Below, piece after piece: positions 55,066 through 64,000 of a stretch of 64,000 bases of DNA. The notes beneath the pieces were generated by a model. It was not told the origin of the DNA, did no database searches, and saw only the letters and a program-made list of their open reading frames with translations. Both the position numbers and the translations under genes were made by a program. Source of the stretch: Bolinopsis microptera (lineage: Eukaryota > Ctenophora > Tentaculata > Lobata > Bolinopsidae); NCBI RefSeq assembly GCF_026151205.1, contig NC_087084.1:6317538-6381537 (forward strand). Direction: 5' to 3'. Each line of letters starts with the position of its first letter. Position 1 is the first letter of the stretch.

Positions 55066-58000
55066 TCAATCAACATATCCATTATACCCGTATGGAATTG
55101 TGTCAATTCCATTACCTAAAACAACCCTCTTAATATCTACAAAACTTAGAGCTATTCTCTCTGATTGTCTCATAAAAATTCTATGATTTTTTGATACTAG
55201 GGTGTTCTGAGTAATGTTCTTAAACGTGGAATGTGCGATTGTTTCTACAAAATCGACATGCTTCAGTCTCTTTTGCATATTTCTCTTCACTCCCGCGGCT
55301 CCCATTTTCTGTTCTTCATCTGTAACTATAGAGTAGCATTTGGCTCTACACCCAGCAAACTGATGGGTTTCGCAACCTGCCATTTCGTCCTTGAATCTGA
55401 AAATGTGAAAGAGTTAAATTCGGCTGCCTTCAACCCTAATTTATCATACATTGATTTTTAATTTGATTTAGTGACTGATAATACCTGCCCGGGGTGAGTT
55501 TATTCTGAATGGAATAGAGACAATGATTCACAGGGTAGTTTGAGAAGTCCATGAAAGTTGAGGATATTCTCGAAAATTTTTCAGTCAAATCGCCTTCTTG
55601 TATGTGGTATAGAAAACTGTCCGTGTCACTGTAGCACAACTGAAATTTGTTAATTTTAAATAGAGAAAAATAAGAACATCTAGAATAATGGTCTGTTGTT
55701 GTTCTGTTAAGCTAGAATTTGAGTAGAACTAACCTCAATTTTCCCTGGAAACAGAGGTCGCATAACTTTATAATGAAATTGATACATGTGGAGTTTTGCA
55801 AGTTCCAAAATCACCTGGAAAAATGAGCAGAGTTACAAATGAGCTTGTCTATAAATTTGTTTTGGAAAACATGAGTAAATTACGTATAATTGAGAGAGCG
55901 ATCACAGTTAAAATACAGTTTGAACAACCTTACCATGCCTGCATAAAGAGGTTTGTTTAACGTTATCTCAAGGTTGTTTGACTCAAAAATGACGAGATTT
56001 TTGGATACAACGACAGCAGACTTCAGTTCAACTCTTTGAGAGAGGCGTTTGACTTGCTTTTCAGTTGTTGCCAAGTCAAACTTTCGATATTTTCTAACGT
56101 TCTCACAGGTCTTGCCAAAGACACTGAAATTATCGATTTAGCAACAAAATTTTAAAGATTCGCGTTTTTCTGAAATTAGTAAAAATAACCTGTTTGATTC
56201 TGTCAATAATCACCTGTTTATCAGAAGTTTAAAGAAGTCCTTCTCAAACTTGTTTTGGGCTTCAATCCTCTTCATAGTATTTGTTTTTATATATTCAGCC
56301 ATCCAAGAAGATTGGTAAAATGTCACAGCTCGATGTATCTTTTTGAGAACAAGTCCTTGCTGTGTGTAAAACAGCAAGTTCTTGACATGTGTGACATAAT
56401 TCGTTTTAGGTAAGACAGTTTGCGTGAGTCTGGTCTGGGTTGAATATGATATGTTGAAATCATCAAAAAACTGCCTCGTCTCCTCACTCAGCATATCCTT
56501 TGTTATAGATAACCTCTCCGGAGCCAAGGGATAATCTCTGTGACTCGAATGAAGTGAGTCAGGGTATTCTAAGTCAACCTGTAAAAATTTAGAATAAATG
56601 TAATGAAGTCAGAAACATTACACTATATAGTCTTGAAATAATTAAGTAAACTCTTAGCTAACCTCCAAAATCATCCCTGTATCACCATTAACGTCGATCT
56701 TTGTGACATCCAGAGAGGATATCTCTTGCTCAGTCAACCATTTAAAATCTTTGTGGGGCAGCTTCATTTGCATGCAATACCTGCAGAGGAAAATAATGAT
56801 ATTGAAAGCATGGTGCATGGTTGAAAGCATGGTGCAGACCTAAACTAACCATCCTTATCTACCCGATCCAGTTTACAAACCTTGTAACAGAGACCAGATA
56901 AGGCTAAACAGAATGTAGTTAATATGATTTACACTTAATTGAGTTACACTTGCCAGTTAATTTATTTTAAAACTTACCCGTACAGGTTATTACAATCTGT
57001 GTAGAAAATCGATGACTGAGGCATTTGATCGTTATATCTTTGTAGACCTCTGTTGTTAGCTGTGGCTAGACGTTTGAAAACTGTGCTGCAACCTCCTCTC
57101 ATTCCTGAAAAATCCTTAATCAATATTCAAGTGAGTTCAAAAGGTTTCTGTATTTTTATTAATGAAAAACATGAAGAAATAATCTACTCCCTACATTAGG
57201 AAACTAACCTTTTTCAAAGAATTCATACATGTTCACATCTGTCAACAATTCTAACTCAACATTCGTTAGATGCAACATAGCGTCAAACGAGTAGCTTGGT
57301 GAACTTATGTAATACGCTGGATCTATAGCAAACATTTCAAGACCCAACCGTCTGTAGTCCTCAAAGACACATGCTAGTATCAAAACATCCACTCTGAAGC
57401 ATGAATTTAGATTAGGCAGGAAAATATCATTCAACTCGTAAGCTTATCAAAATTCTAGAAGGAGGGAATTCAAGGTTACATATCAAACTCATGCGATTTC
57501 TTGAGTATAATCGCAAAAGGGTTACATGATAGGCTATCAAAATAAGAGCATTAAAATGTAATTAATGTTTCACCTCAAGTACAAATCGTGAAGTTCCCCT
57601 AAAGTAGTTATATTGAAGATTTTGCAAATTCTTAAGAGTGTGTCATAATCTTCGTCAGACAAATCTTCATCGGTGAGTTTGTTGAAAAACGCTGGTTTAC
57701 CGGGAATTGGCTCCTCGAATCTGTCAAACCCGTCTATATAGTCGTAGGGGTAGATTAACTTTTGCAACACACATCGAAATTGATCATCGAGGGGGAATTC
57801 GTTTCGCATTAGATTAAACCCATCCAAGCCCCTCTGTCGCAAGCTTTTGCAGAGATTATCTAGACTGCCAACGAGGTGACTCATTGAATCATGGACTATG
57901 AATCTTTGGGTCTTAATCTGGGTATATTTCTCAGCAGTATTGGCAATAACCTCTATGGTACCCGTTCTCTTGTCATCAGCTAAAGCTGTTAGAATGAAAT

Positions 58001-59343
58001 GATTGTCGTAACCCTTCCCATTGTGAAAGTAGACAAACAACCTCTTTTGTTGACAAGCCTTCAAATTACATTGAGAATGAGCGGCACCACGAAATGAACC
58101 TGAATAAGATGTCACATTAGTGATAATCAATTTTAGATTTATATTTCAATTGTAAACGTTTGTATTAATCAATAGTATAAGTTAACTTATCAACCTGAAA
58201 TATGACAGTGATCGCGAACAACAGGATTGTTCAAATCGCTCCAAATTAAGCTTTGTTTACAGATTGAGCAGTTGGTTGCTGTTTGAAATTGCACCATGTT
58301 ATCGTCTGTGAACTCCATCGGTTTCACCTCGTTGAGTATATCCTCTATGTCGTAACACTCATTTATCAAACAGTCTACAAACTTTGCGGCTGCGTCTTCA
58401 CCTCTATATAACTTCAATGGTCTACAAAGAACATCATGAGGTGACACAATCATGTATGCGAACCCTGTTGGTTTCTGTTCAGCGATGTTTGAGCTTTTTG
58501 AACCGGTGCTCTCGTTCATGCTGATCTGATAGGCCTCAAAATCGGCATACATGACCACAGGACAGGGAAATTTGTATTGAAAGTTTTTGAATTTCAATAC
58601 AGGGTCTTCAGGCATGAAGACAGAGGGTTCTCCTGTCTCACAGAACGTTGCATGCTTTTCAAAAAAAAGTTTGGATGTGAACCTTCTAAAACATCTTTCA
58701 CATGTCAACATTCTTTTCTCGTATTTCGTGACCAATCTCAAAAATGTTGATAGGGATTTGATCAGAACATAATGTGTTTTATTTCTTTCTGTCAAACTGA
58801 TCAGATGTACTATCCTCTTAAACTTGAAGTTCGTCGTGTAAATAGGGAAAATGTGTGTTCTTGGCTCACTCTCACTGTAACCAAAAACATTGACGGATAT
58901 ACCTGAAAATCGTAGTTGATATAAGAATAAAGATAAATTTAAAAATATTATGAATGTGTAATTAGGAAAGTTGCTTTATTATATGGATAAAGGGACTTAC
59001 AGGTTTGTTTCTCAAACAGGGGGATGTCCTCCAACCGTTTTGGTGCGTTGATTCCTGTGGGTACAAGTATCATTTTCTATTCTTCACTAAGCTCTAGATA
59101 TTCACTAGATTATTACGGTCACGTGATGGTTGCATATGTTATGATTGTTAATAATTGATATATACCTGTCGTGATCAGTTTCTTGACATAACGCTTATAG
59201 AATCCAGGTCGTGTTGGGTTTCTATCAGGTCTTTTCAAAGCAGCCACAATACAATAAAGGAATGATTGGTCATCTTTATTCCGTATGTTCAACAGACATC
59301 TTCTCTTTTTCAACAGTTTGGGAGTTGGCAAGTAAGTCGACAT
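55066..59343 (-). CDS. Protein-primed family B DNA polymerase (PolB), at least 12 exons
   Basis: Exons in transcript order: 59343-59166, 59054-59001, 58902-58195, 58099-57574, 57393-57209, 57104-56978, 56780-56663, 56578-56214, 56123-55934, 55814-55734, 55639-55485, 55396-55066. They total 3018 nt (1005 aa plus TGA), every junction is GT-AG and every phase fits. Domains: zinc-like CERCFRRF...HATFC; exonuclease motif I MYADFEAY; a CSICKQSL...DHCHIS, then RGAAHSQCN zinc region; Exo II FHNGKGYDNHF; SSHRDYPLAPE; polymerase motif A DCNNLYG, motif B NSVFGKTCEN, motif C YSDTDS. These are the protein-primed PolB signatures. The protein replicates the element using a terminal protein primer. No stops or frameshifts, so it looks active. 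Whether three further exons upstream belong to it is unresolved. Confidence 0.93.
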
Positions 59344-59607
59344 TCTAGAATTTAAGAGAGTTTATATAATGTTATATAGAGTGTTATATATAACATGGTT
59401 AATTACGTTCTTAAATCACGTCATAATTCAAACTAAAACGCAATATGTCTTCTATCTCCATTTTAAATTTCAATCACTCTTGTTATTGATTTGTGGTTTT
59501 AAACTATTGAAAGTTCTTAAAGTTAATTGAAATTAGTAAGATATAAAACAACAATTTTCAACATTATAGTGATCCCTATATAGACCTTTAATCAATCACT
59601 CAATCAA

Positions 59608-60261
59608 TCATCCTGATACAGGGTTGTACTTTATGACCAGCACTGTAACCATTGGCCATCGTCTCCATATCCAACCGCTACCTGTTGAGATTAATTGTAG
59701 TAATCTTTGTATCTGCAATTTTAACGTAACTCAACTTGGTTTAATTAGGGTCAAGGTAGTTGGAGGTTAATGAAATAAAAATTAGAAAACTTTACCAACC
59801 CATTCCTTGAAAAGACTCGTATGAGTTCAAGAGTTTATTTCGAACTTCATTGATCATCTCATCCTTATTTGATGATCTCAGGCACACAGTTGTTCGTGTC
59901 TTGAAACCAAATGTCTGCTCTTCACCGTTTATATGTTTCTGTAAATGAAATATATCAACTTCTATTTATCTATATTTTTTCTTGTTAAACCACTTCTTTT
60001 TGATTTGAAAGTTTCCTTATCACTATTTTAACAGATTGTTAGTAGCAAATCAAATACCTGAAATACTCCGTCCAAAGTGACATGGAACTTGAAACAGTTC
60101 CGTCGTTGTATGGAGTGCTCTATTATCGTGTCAACACCCCCCAAGAGCACCTCCAACCCTTCTTCGGGGGTTCCGTTGAACTGTGTTTCAGGGGCTCTAA
60201 CCTTAAATTCAATGACAGAGTCATTCAAGGCTCGTGTTACATTAAAAGTCAGTTCGCTCAT
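59608..60261 (-). CDS. Upstream exons: PolB N-terminal extension or separate 138-aa gene
   Basis: Exon 1 60261-60058 (ATG MSELTFNVTRALND...), exon 2 59938-59796 and exon 3 from 59677 join in phase with GT-AG borders. Read through exon 3 they stop at 59608 after 138 codons. Related Polinton-like proteins in animals carry 'GSGW...L.I..YNPL.GSSYIPLP..L..K' just before PolB; here exon 3 gives GWIWRRW...VIKYNP and the next exon STYLPTPKLLKKR. This argues for one protein, but the only good donor (CCT|GTATCA, 59620) is one phase off the acceptor before 59343. A frameshift, a missed exon or a real separate gene would each explain this. TATATAAAGG at 60297-60306 is a good promoter for the ATG at 60261. 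Confidence 0.6.
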
Positions 60262-60296
60262 GCTAATAGTTTTGTGATAAGAGGTCTGTTTTTAAG

Positions 60297-60306
60297 CCTT
60301 TATATA
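60297..60306 (-). promoter_or_regulatory. TATA box of the PolB transcription unit
   Basis: TATATAAAGG on the minus strand, 36-45 bp before the ATG at 60261. Confidence 0.65.
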
Positions 60307-61272
60307 GTACTAAGTATTTTATAACCGATCCGCCGTATTTAGTAACCTCTGCATTGGAAAATAAAAATATAAGTCAAAAAGTAGAGTAAAATAAAATGCA
60401 GAGAACGGGGTCACCTCGTGAAGGATGTGGCTATTCACCACCTACGGGCGGTCTTTTTTCTGTGAAAACTGGTTCATATTACAGAACCTTGACGCAAATT
60501 CACCCCCTGCAGCTGATCAAAGTTTTAAAATGATAAGAATATTAGAAAAATAAAGTAACGACCAGCTGAGGAAGGCAAATTTTCCCCAAAAATAAAAAAA
60601 GAAAAAAGTATGGTTAACCATTTAAAAATAGATAGCAAGAAAAGATAGTAGCAAAATGTGTAATAAGATAATATTTAAAATTAAAATAGAATAACAAGTA
60701 AATTCAAACAGTAGTATAACTAGAGAAAAAAAGTAAACGAAGAGAGTGCTCTCCTATTACATTAAATATAGTGGGAATTCCCACCTAATTTAATCCTTTT
60801 ATCTTTCAGTACTAGTGGTTTCATTATTATAATTATCAGTGATGATAATAACATTGAAGCAGTATGAATTGCAAACAGTCATTTTTCAATTTTTGGAATT
60901 AGAGAGAATACTCTCTTATTTTGTTATATTTAGCGGGAATCCCCGCCTTGCTGGAACCCTTTGCTTACAAGCGATCTTACCATTATCTCACACAAACAAT
61001 GCCCAGCCGTATCATGAGATAGTCAGATTTGTAGCCTTAAACTACAATCCGGTCCACATCCATTGGGGGCATTGGAAACACAAACTCGATAGAGCGGATG
61101 GGACCGTCTGCTTGTAAATTGCAATAAGATGATGATTGACTGTTTGCTCTTCATAGCTTCGTATCATTCTTCATTTTATTCATATCTTTATAATTTTTCA
61201 TTCTTCACTTTCTACTTTTAATAGTATTTCTCACATTAATTTGTATACAGTTTACATTTATTATAAATGTAT
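60307..61272. other. Noncoding stretch with paired hairpins
   Basis: Purine-rich DNA. Hairpin pairs are listed separately. An open frame at 60839-61117 (+) and an antisense frame in the same place have no recognisable domain. Confidence 0.4.
60742..60946. repeat. Two copies of a double-hairpin module with a compensatory change
   Basis: Copy one: GAGAG-TG-CTCTC (60742-60753) and GTGGGAATTCCCAC (60771-60784). Copy two: GAGAG-AATA-CTCTC (60902-60915) and GCGGGAATCCCCGC (60933-60946). Second position T-A in the first copy is C-G in the second, so pairing is kept although sequence changed. Confidence 0.75.
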
Positions 61273-62662
61273 TATTATCTTTATTATCTTTCAGATTCTT
61301 ATTTTTATATCTGTATTAAATATAATTCGACTCATACCGCACAGCGTGATAGGCAAGCTACCAGTGTTTTAGCAGAGCTTTCTCGTAACTTTCAGATTCT
61401 TATTTTTATATCTTTATTAAATATAATTCGACTCATACCGCACAGCGTGATAGTCAAGCTACCAGTGTTTTAGCAGAGCTTTCTCATAACTTTCAGATTC
61501 TTATTTTTCATATCTTTATTAAAAATAATTCGACTCATACAGCACAGCGTGATAGGCAAGCTACCAGTGATTTAGCAGAGCTTTCTCATAACTTTCAGAT
61601 TCTTATTTTTATATCTTTATTAAATATAATTCGACTCATACTGCACAGCGTGATAGTCAAGCTATCAGTGATTTAGCAGAGCTTTCTCGTAACTTTCAGA
61701 TTCTTATTTTTATATCTGTATTAAATATAATTCGACTCATACCGCACAGCGTGATAGTCAAGCTATCAGTGATTTAGCAGAGCTTTCTCGTAACTTTCAG
61801 ATTCTTTATTTTTATATCTTTATTAAAATATAATATAATTGGACTCATACTGCACAGCGTGATAGTCAGACTACCAGTGATTTAGCAGAGCTTTCGAATA
61901 TCTTTCAGATTCTTTATTTTTATATCTTTATTAAAATATAATTCGACTCATACTGCACAGCGTGATAGTCAGACTACCAGTGATTTAGCAGAGCTTTCGA
62001 ATATCTTTCAGATTCTTTATTTTTATATCTTTATTAAAATATAATTCGACTCATACCGCACAGCGTGATAGTCAAGCTATCAGTGATTTAGCAGAGCTTT
62101 CTCGTAACTTTCAGATTCTTTATTTTTATATCTTTATTAAAATATAATTCGACTCATACTGCACAGTGTGATAGTCAGACTACCAGTGATTTAGCAGAGC
62201 TTTCGAATATCTTTCAGATTCTTTATTTTTATATCTTTATTAAAATATAATATAATTGGACTCATACTGCACAGCGTGATAGTCAGACTACCAGTGATTT
62301 AGCAGAGCTTTCGAATATCTTTCAGATTCTTTATTTTTATATCTTTATTAAAATATAATTCGACTCATACTACACAGCGTGATAGTCAGACTACCAGTGA
62401 TTTAGCAGAGCTTTCTCGTAACTTTCAGATTCTTTATTTTTATATCTTTATTAAAATATAATTCGACTCATACTGCACAGCGTGATAGTCAAGCTACCAG
62501 TGATTTAGCAGAGCTTTCTCATAACTTTCAGATTCTTATTTTTATATCTGTATTAAAATATAATTCGACTCATACTGCACAGCGTGATAGTCAAGCTACC
62601 AGTGATTTAGCAGAGCTTTCTCATAACTTTCAGATTCTTATTTTTATATCTGTATTAAATAT
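61273..62662. repeat. Satellite, 13 copies of a 100-108 bp unit
   Basis: CAGCGTGATAG (one copy CAGTGTGATAG) recurs thirteen times between about 61342 and 62590. Each unit also holds TTTCAGATTCTT, TTATATCTTTATTAAA, TTCGACTCATAC and GATTTAGCAGAGCTTTC. Length differences come from a short AATATAAT-type indel. Probably lies in an intron of the minus-strand gene at the right edge. Confidence 0.97.
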
Positions 62663-62940
62663 ACTTTATAAATGTATTATTTTTATTTCAAGTACATTAA
62701 CCCATGTTGTAACTAGAAGGGGAAAGAAACATTATAGAATTGGTATCACGATAGTTAATTATTTGAATTATAGCATAAATATCTTTATCACTTAATTATT
62801 ATCATTAGCAGCTTGAAGTAGAATTTCTTGTTTCATTGAAATTTCTTGTTTCATTGAATATTAGATAAGTAAAACAAGAATTTGATAAAGTATAAGTAAA
62901 TAAATAATAATAATAGTAATTTAAACTTTTATATTATAGT
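62663..62940. other. AT-rich spacer between two repeat blocks
   Basis: No gene seen; includes a short duplication of GAAATTTCTTGTTTCATT (about 62820-62858). Confidence 0.5.
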
Positions 62941-63305
62941 CCGGCAGGGGGCAGGTCCGGCAGGGGCAGGTCCGGCAGGTCCGGCAGGTCCAGCAGTGGC
63001 AGGTCTGGCAGGGGCAGGTTCGACAGGGTCAGGTCCGGGACAGGTCCGGCAGGTCCGGCAGTGGCAGGTCTGGCAGGGGCAGGTCCGGCAGGGGGCAGGT
63101 CCGGCAGGGGCAGGTCCGGCAGGTCCGGCAGGTCCGGCAGTGGCAGGTCTGGCAGGGGCAGGTCCGACAGGGTCAGGTCCGGGACAGGTCCGGCAGGTCC
63201 GGCAGTGGCAGGTCTGGCAGGGGCAGGTCCGGCAGGGGCAGGTCCGGTGGCAGGTCCAGCAGGGGCAGGTCCGGCAGGTCCGGCAGGTCCGGCAGGGGCA
63301 GGTCT
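62941..63305. repeat. G-rich minisatellite (GGCAGGTCC/GGCAGGGGCAGGTCC)n
   Basis: Irregular 9- and 15-bp units, strongly strand-asymmetric in G versus C and abrupt against AT-rich flanks. A ~120-bp higher-order unit repeats (62996-63060 resembles 63126-63200). Many GGGG and GGx runs could form G-quadruplexes. Translations are collagen-like by composition only. Confidence 0.95.
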
Positions 63306-63459
63306 AGCTTGTTTCCTGCGGTTAATATTGATCAGTCCTAATAGGACGAAACACTGTGTCTATGGATATATATATATATTTAATTTTTTTTTAAATAACT
63401 CTATCTCATTAATCAGCTAATATTACTAAACAGAGCTGTTAGGATTTTAAATTACTTAC
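63306..63459. other. Intron sequence of the right-edge gene
   Basis: AT-rich; begins after the donor following 63460 on the minus strand. Confidence 0.4.
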
Positions 63460-63525
63460 ATCTAATAAGGCTGCCCAATCTATGAAGTCTGCAGGTGGGG
63501 GGAGCTGCTTCCCCCTAGATTTCAC
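63460..63525 (-). CDS. Internal exon of an unidentified gene (partial)
   Basis: 66 nt, exactly 22 codons, between a TTTGTAG acceptor and GAT|GTAAGT donor. It reads VKSRGKQLPPPADFIDWAAL followed by LD with no stop, and joins in phase with the upstream exon at 63786-63835. Its GC content stands out from the introns. No family recognised. Confidence 0.6.
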
Positions 63526-63785
63526 CTACAAATTGAATGTGTTATTAACAATAATATCGTTGTTTTATCCTCAACGGAATATTCATTCCAAACGATTGAG
63601 TTGTGTTTGATAAGACTTATTGACCAGGATCTTTGATAATCACAGGAATGAATAGGGCTTTGATCCTCAGTGACTAACAGATCAATGGAATATTCATTTG
63701 AATTTACATGGTGATGTATGCTTATCAAAACTTGTAGATTTAAAGTTAGAAATACATATCTTAGATTCTAGGAAAATAATCTCAC

Positions 63786-63835
63786 TTTTTTGGGACTGGC
63801 TGCGCTGGTGGTTGGTCCTGTGTCCTCATCTGCAT
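63786..63835 (-). CDS. Internal exon of the same unidentified gene (partial)
   Basis: 50 nt between a TTTCAG acceptor and AAA|GTGAGA donor, ending in phase 0 as the next exon requires. Encodes an acidic then Ser/Thr/Ala-rich linker ending SPKK (ADEDTGPTTSAASPKK). The gene continues to the right of the window. Confidence 0.55.
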
Positions 63836-64000
63836 CTGAAATGAAAATTTTTCATATTAGATGAACCAATTCCAAAATTTAAATCATTTCTAATTATTCT
63901 TAAACATTAAACTATAGAGTGAGCTAGCTCGTAGGTATAATTTTATACACTGATCAAATTTCTATTTGTATAGCATTCGATTACAATGTTTTGAAATTTT

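Larger units (their letters stand above)
38510..60306. mobile_element. Polinton/Maverick (virus-like self-synthesising transposon), ends approximate
   Basis: The hallmark genes are all here: protein-primed PolB, RVE integrase with chromodomain, packaging ATPase, adenain-like protease, major and minor capsid proteins, plus accessory genes. Capsid genes in Polintons are known and suggest a virion-forming stage. The limits given run from the left 30-bp repeats to the TATA box upstream of PolB exon 1. Polintons normally have long TIRs and 6-bp target duplications; I could not see them, so the true ends may lie outside these coordinates. A 4.9 kb Gypsy element is nested in the capsid gene. Confidence 0.93.

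Noticed and set aside
60839-61117. 92-codon plus-strand frame and an antisense exon-like frame (QADGPIRSIEFVFPMPPM)
   Set aside because: Neither has a domain, and the antisense frame does not join in phase with the exon at 63460-63525.
37766-63300. Polinton terminal inverted repeats
   Set aside because: I compared flanks on both sides by eye and found only short chance matches (such as CCCCCTG near 38476 and 60505, in the same orientation). A self-alignment program is needed.
1-64000. CRISPR arrays, bacterial operons or prokaryotic origin of the window
   Set aside because: Spliced genes, TATA promoters, polyadenylation signals and animal transposons show it is eukaryotic; tandem repeats here have no spacer structure.

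Overview
The window is a piece of an AT-rich invertebrate animal genome. The evidence is short GT-AG introns, TATA-box promoters, a terminal exon resembling a neutral amino-acid transporter, and several transposon classes typical of metazoans. I cannot name the species; cnidarians and other basal or lophotrochozoan animals fit equally well. No rRNA, tRNA or CRISPR array is visible.

Layout. 1-31 kb is mostly noncoding host DNA. It holds a transporter terminal exon (184-572), an inverted-repeat MITE, minisatellites, a 5'-truncated non-LTR retrotransposon (11725-12710), two or three promoter/first-exon candidates with CACGTG elements, an eight-exon secreted-protein gene (22163-26310) whose C-terminal part resembles IL-17, and a nonsense-broken ORF1-like relic (29867-30742). 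31.5-37.8 kb is a foldback-like structure: about five 326-333 bp tandem units, a 0.6 kb spacer, then the same units inverted. A TIR DNA transposon (35131-37412) sits in the second arm and carries a DDE transposase and, on the other strand, a P2X7 cytosolic-domain-like ORF.

38.5-60.3 kb is a Polinton/Maverick, a virus-like self-synthesising transposon, with the full hallmark set: protein-primed PolB, retroviral-type integrase with chromodomain, FtsK/HerA packaging ATPase, adenovirus-type cysteine protease, double-jelly-roll major capsid protein (MCP) and single-jelly-roll minor capsid protein. It also carries an RPA-like putative ssDNA-binding protein with two partial paralogues, a LEM-like protein, a C2H2/coiled-coil protein, a membrane glycoprotein and small basic capsid-associated proteins. 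The morphogenesis genes form a tightly overlapping minus-strand cluster (INT-ATP-small-small-minor capsid-basic-MCP-PRO), and many genes have a TATA box 30-65 bp upstream. PolB is different: it is split into at least 12 exons with consistent splice phases and intact motifs.

The MCP gene is interrupted by a recent Ty3/Gypsy element (42219-47150) with identical 122 bp LTRs, a 5 bp target duplication and a single gag-pol frame. The two MCP halves remain in one reading frame. 60.3-63.5 kb holds paired hairpins with a compensatory change, a ~105 bp satellite and a G-rich minisatellite. Two minus-strand exons of another gene lie at the right edge. I could not locate the Polinton terminal inverted repeats, so its ends are approximate.
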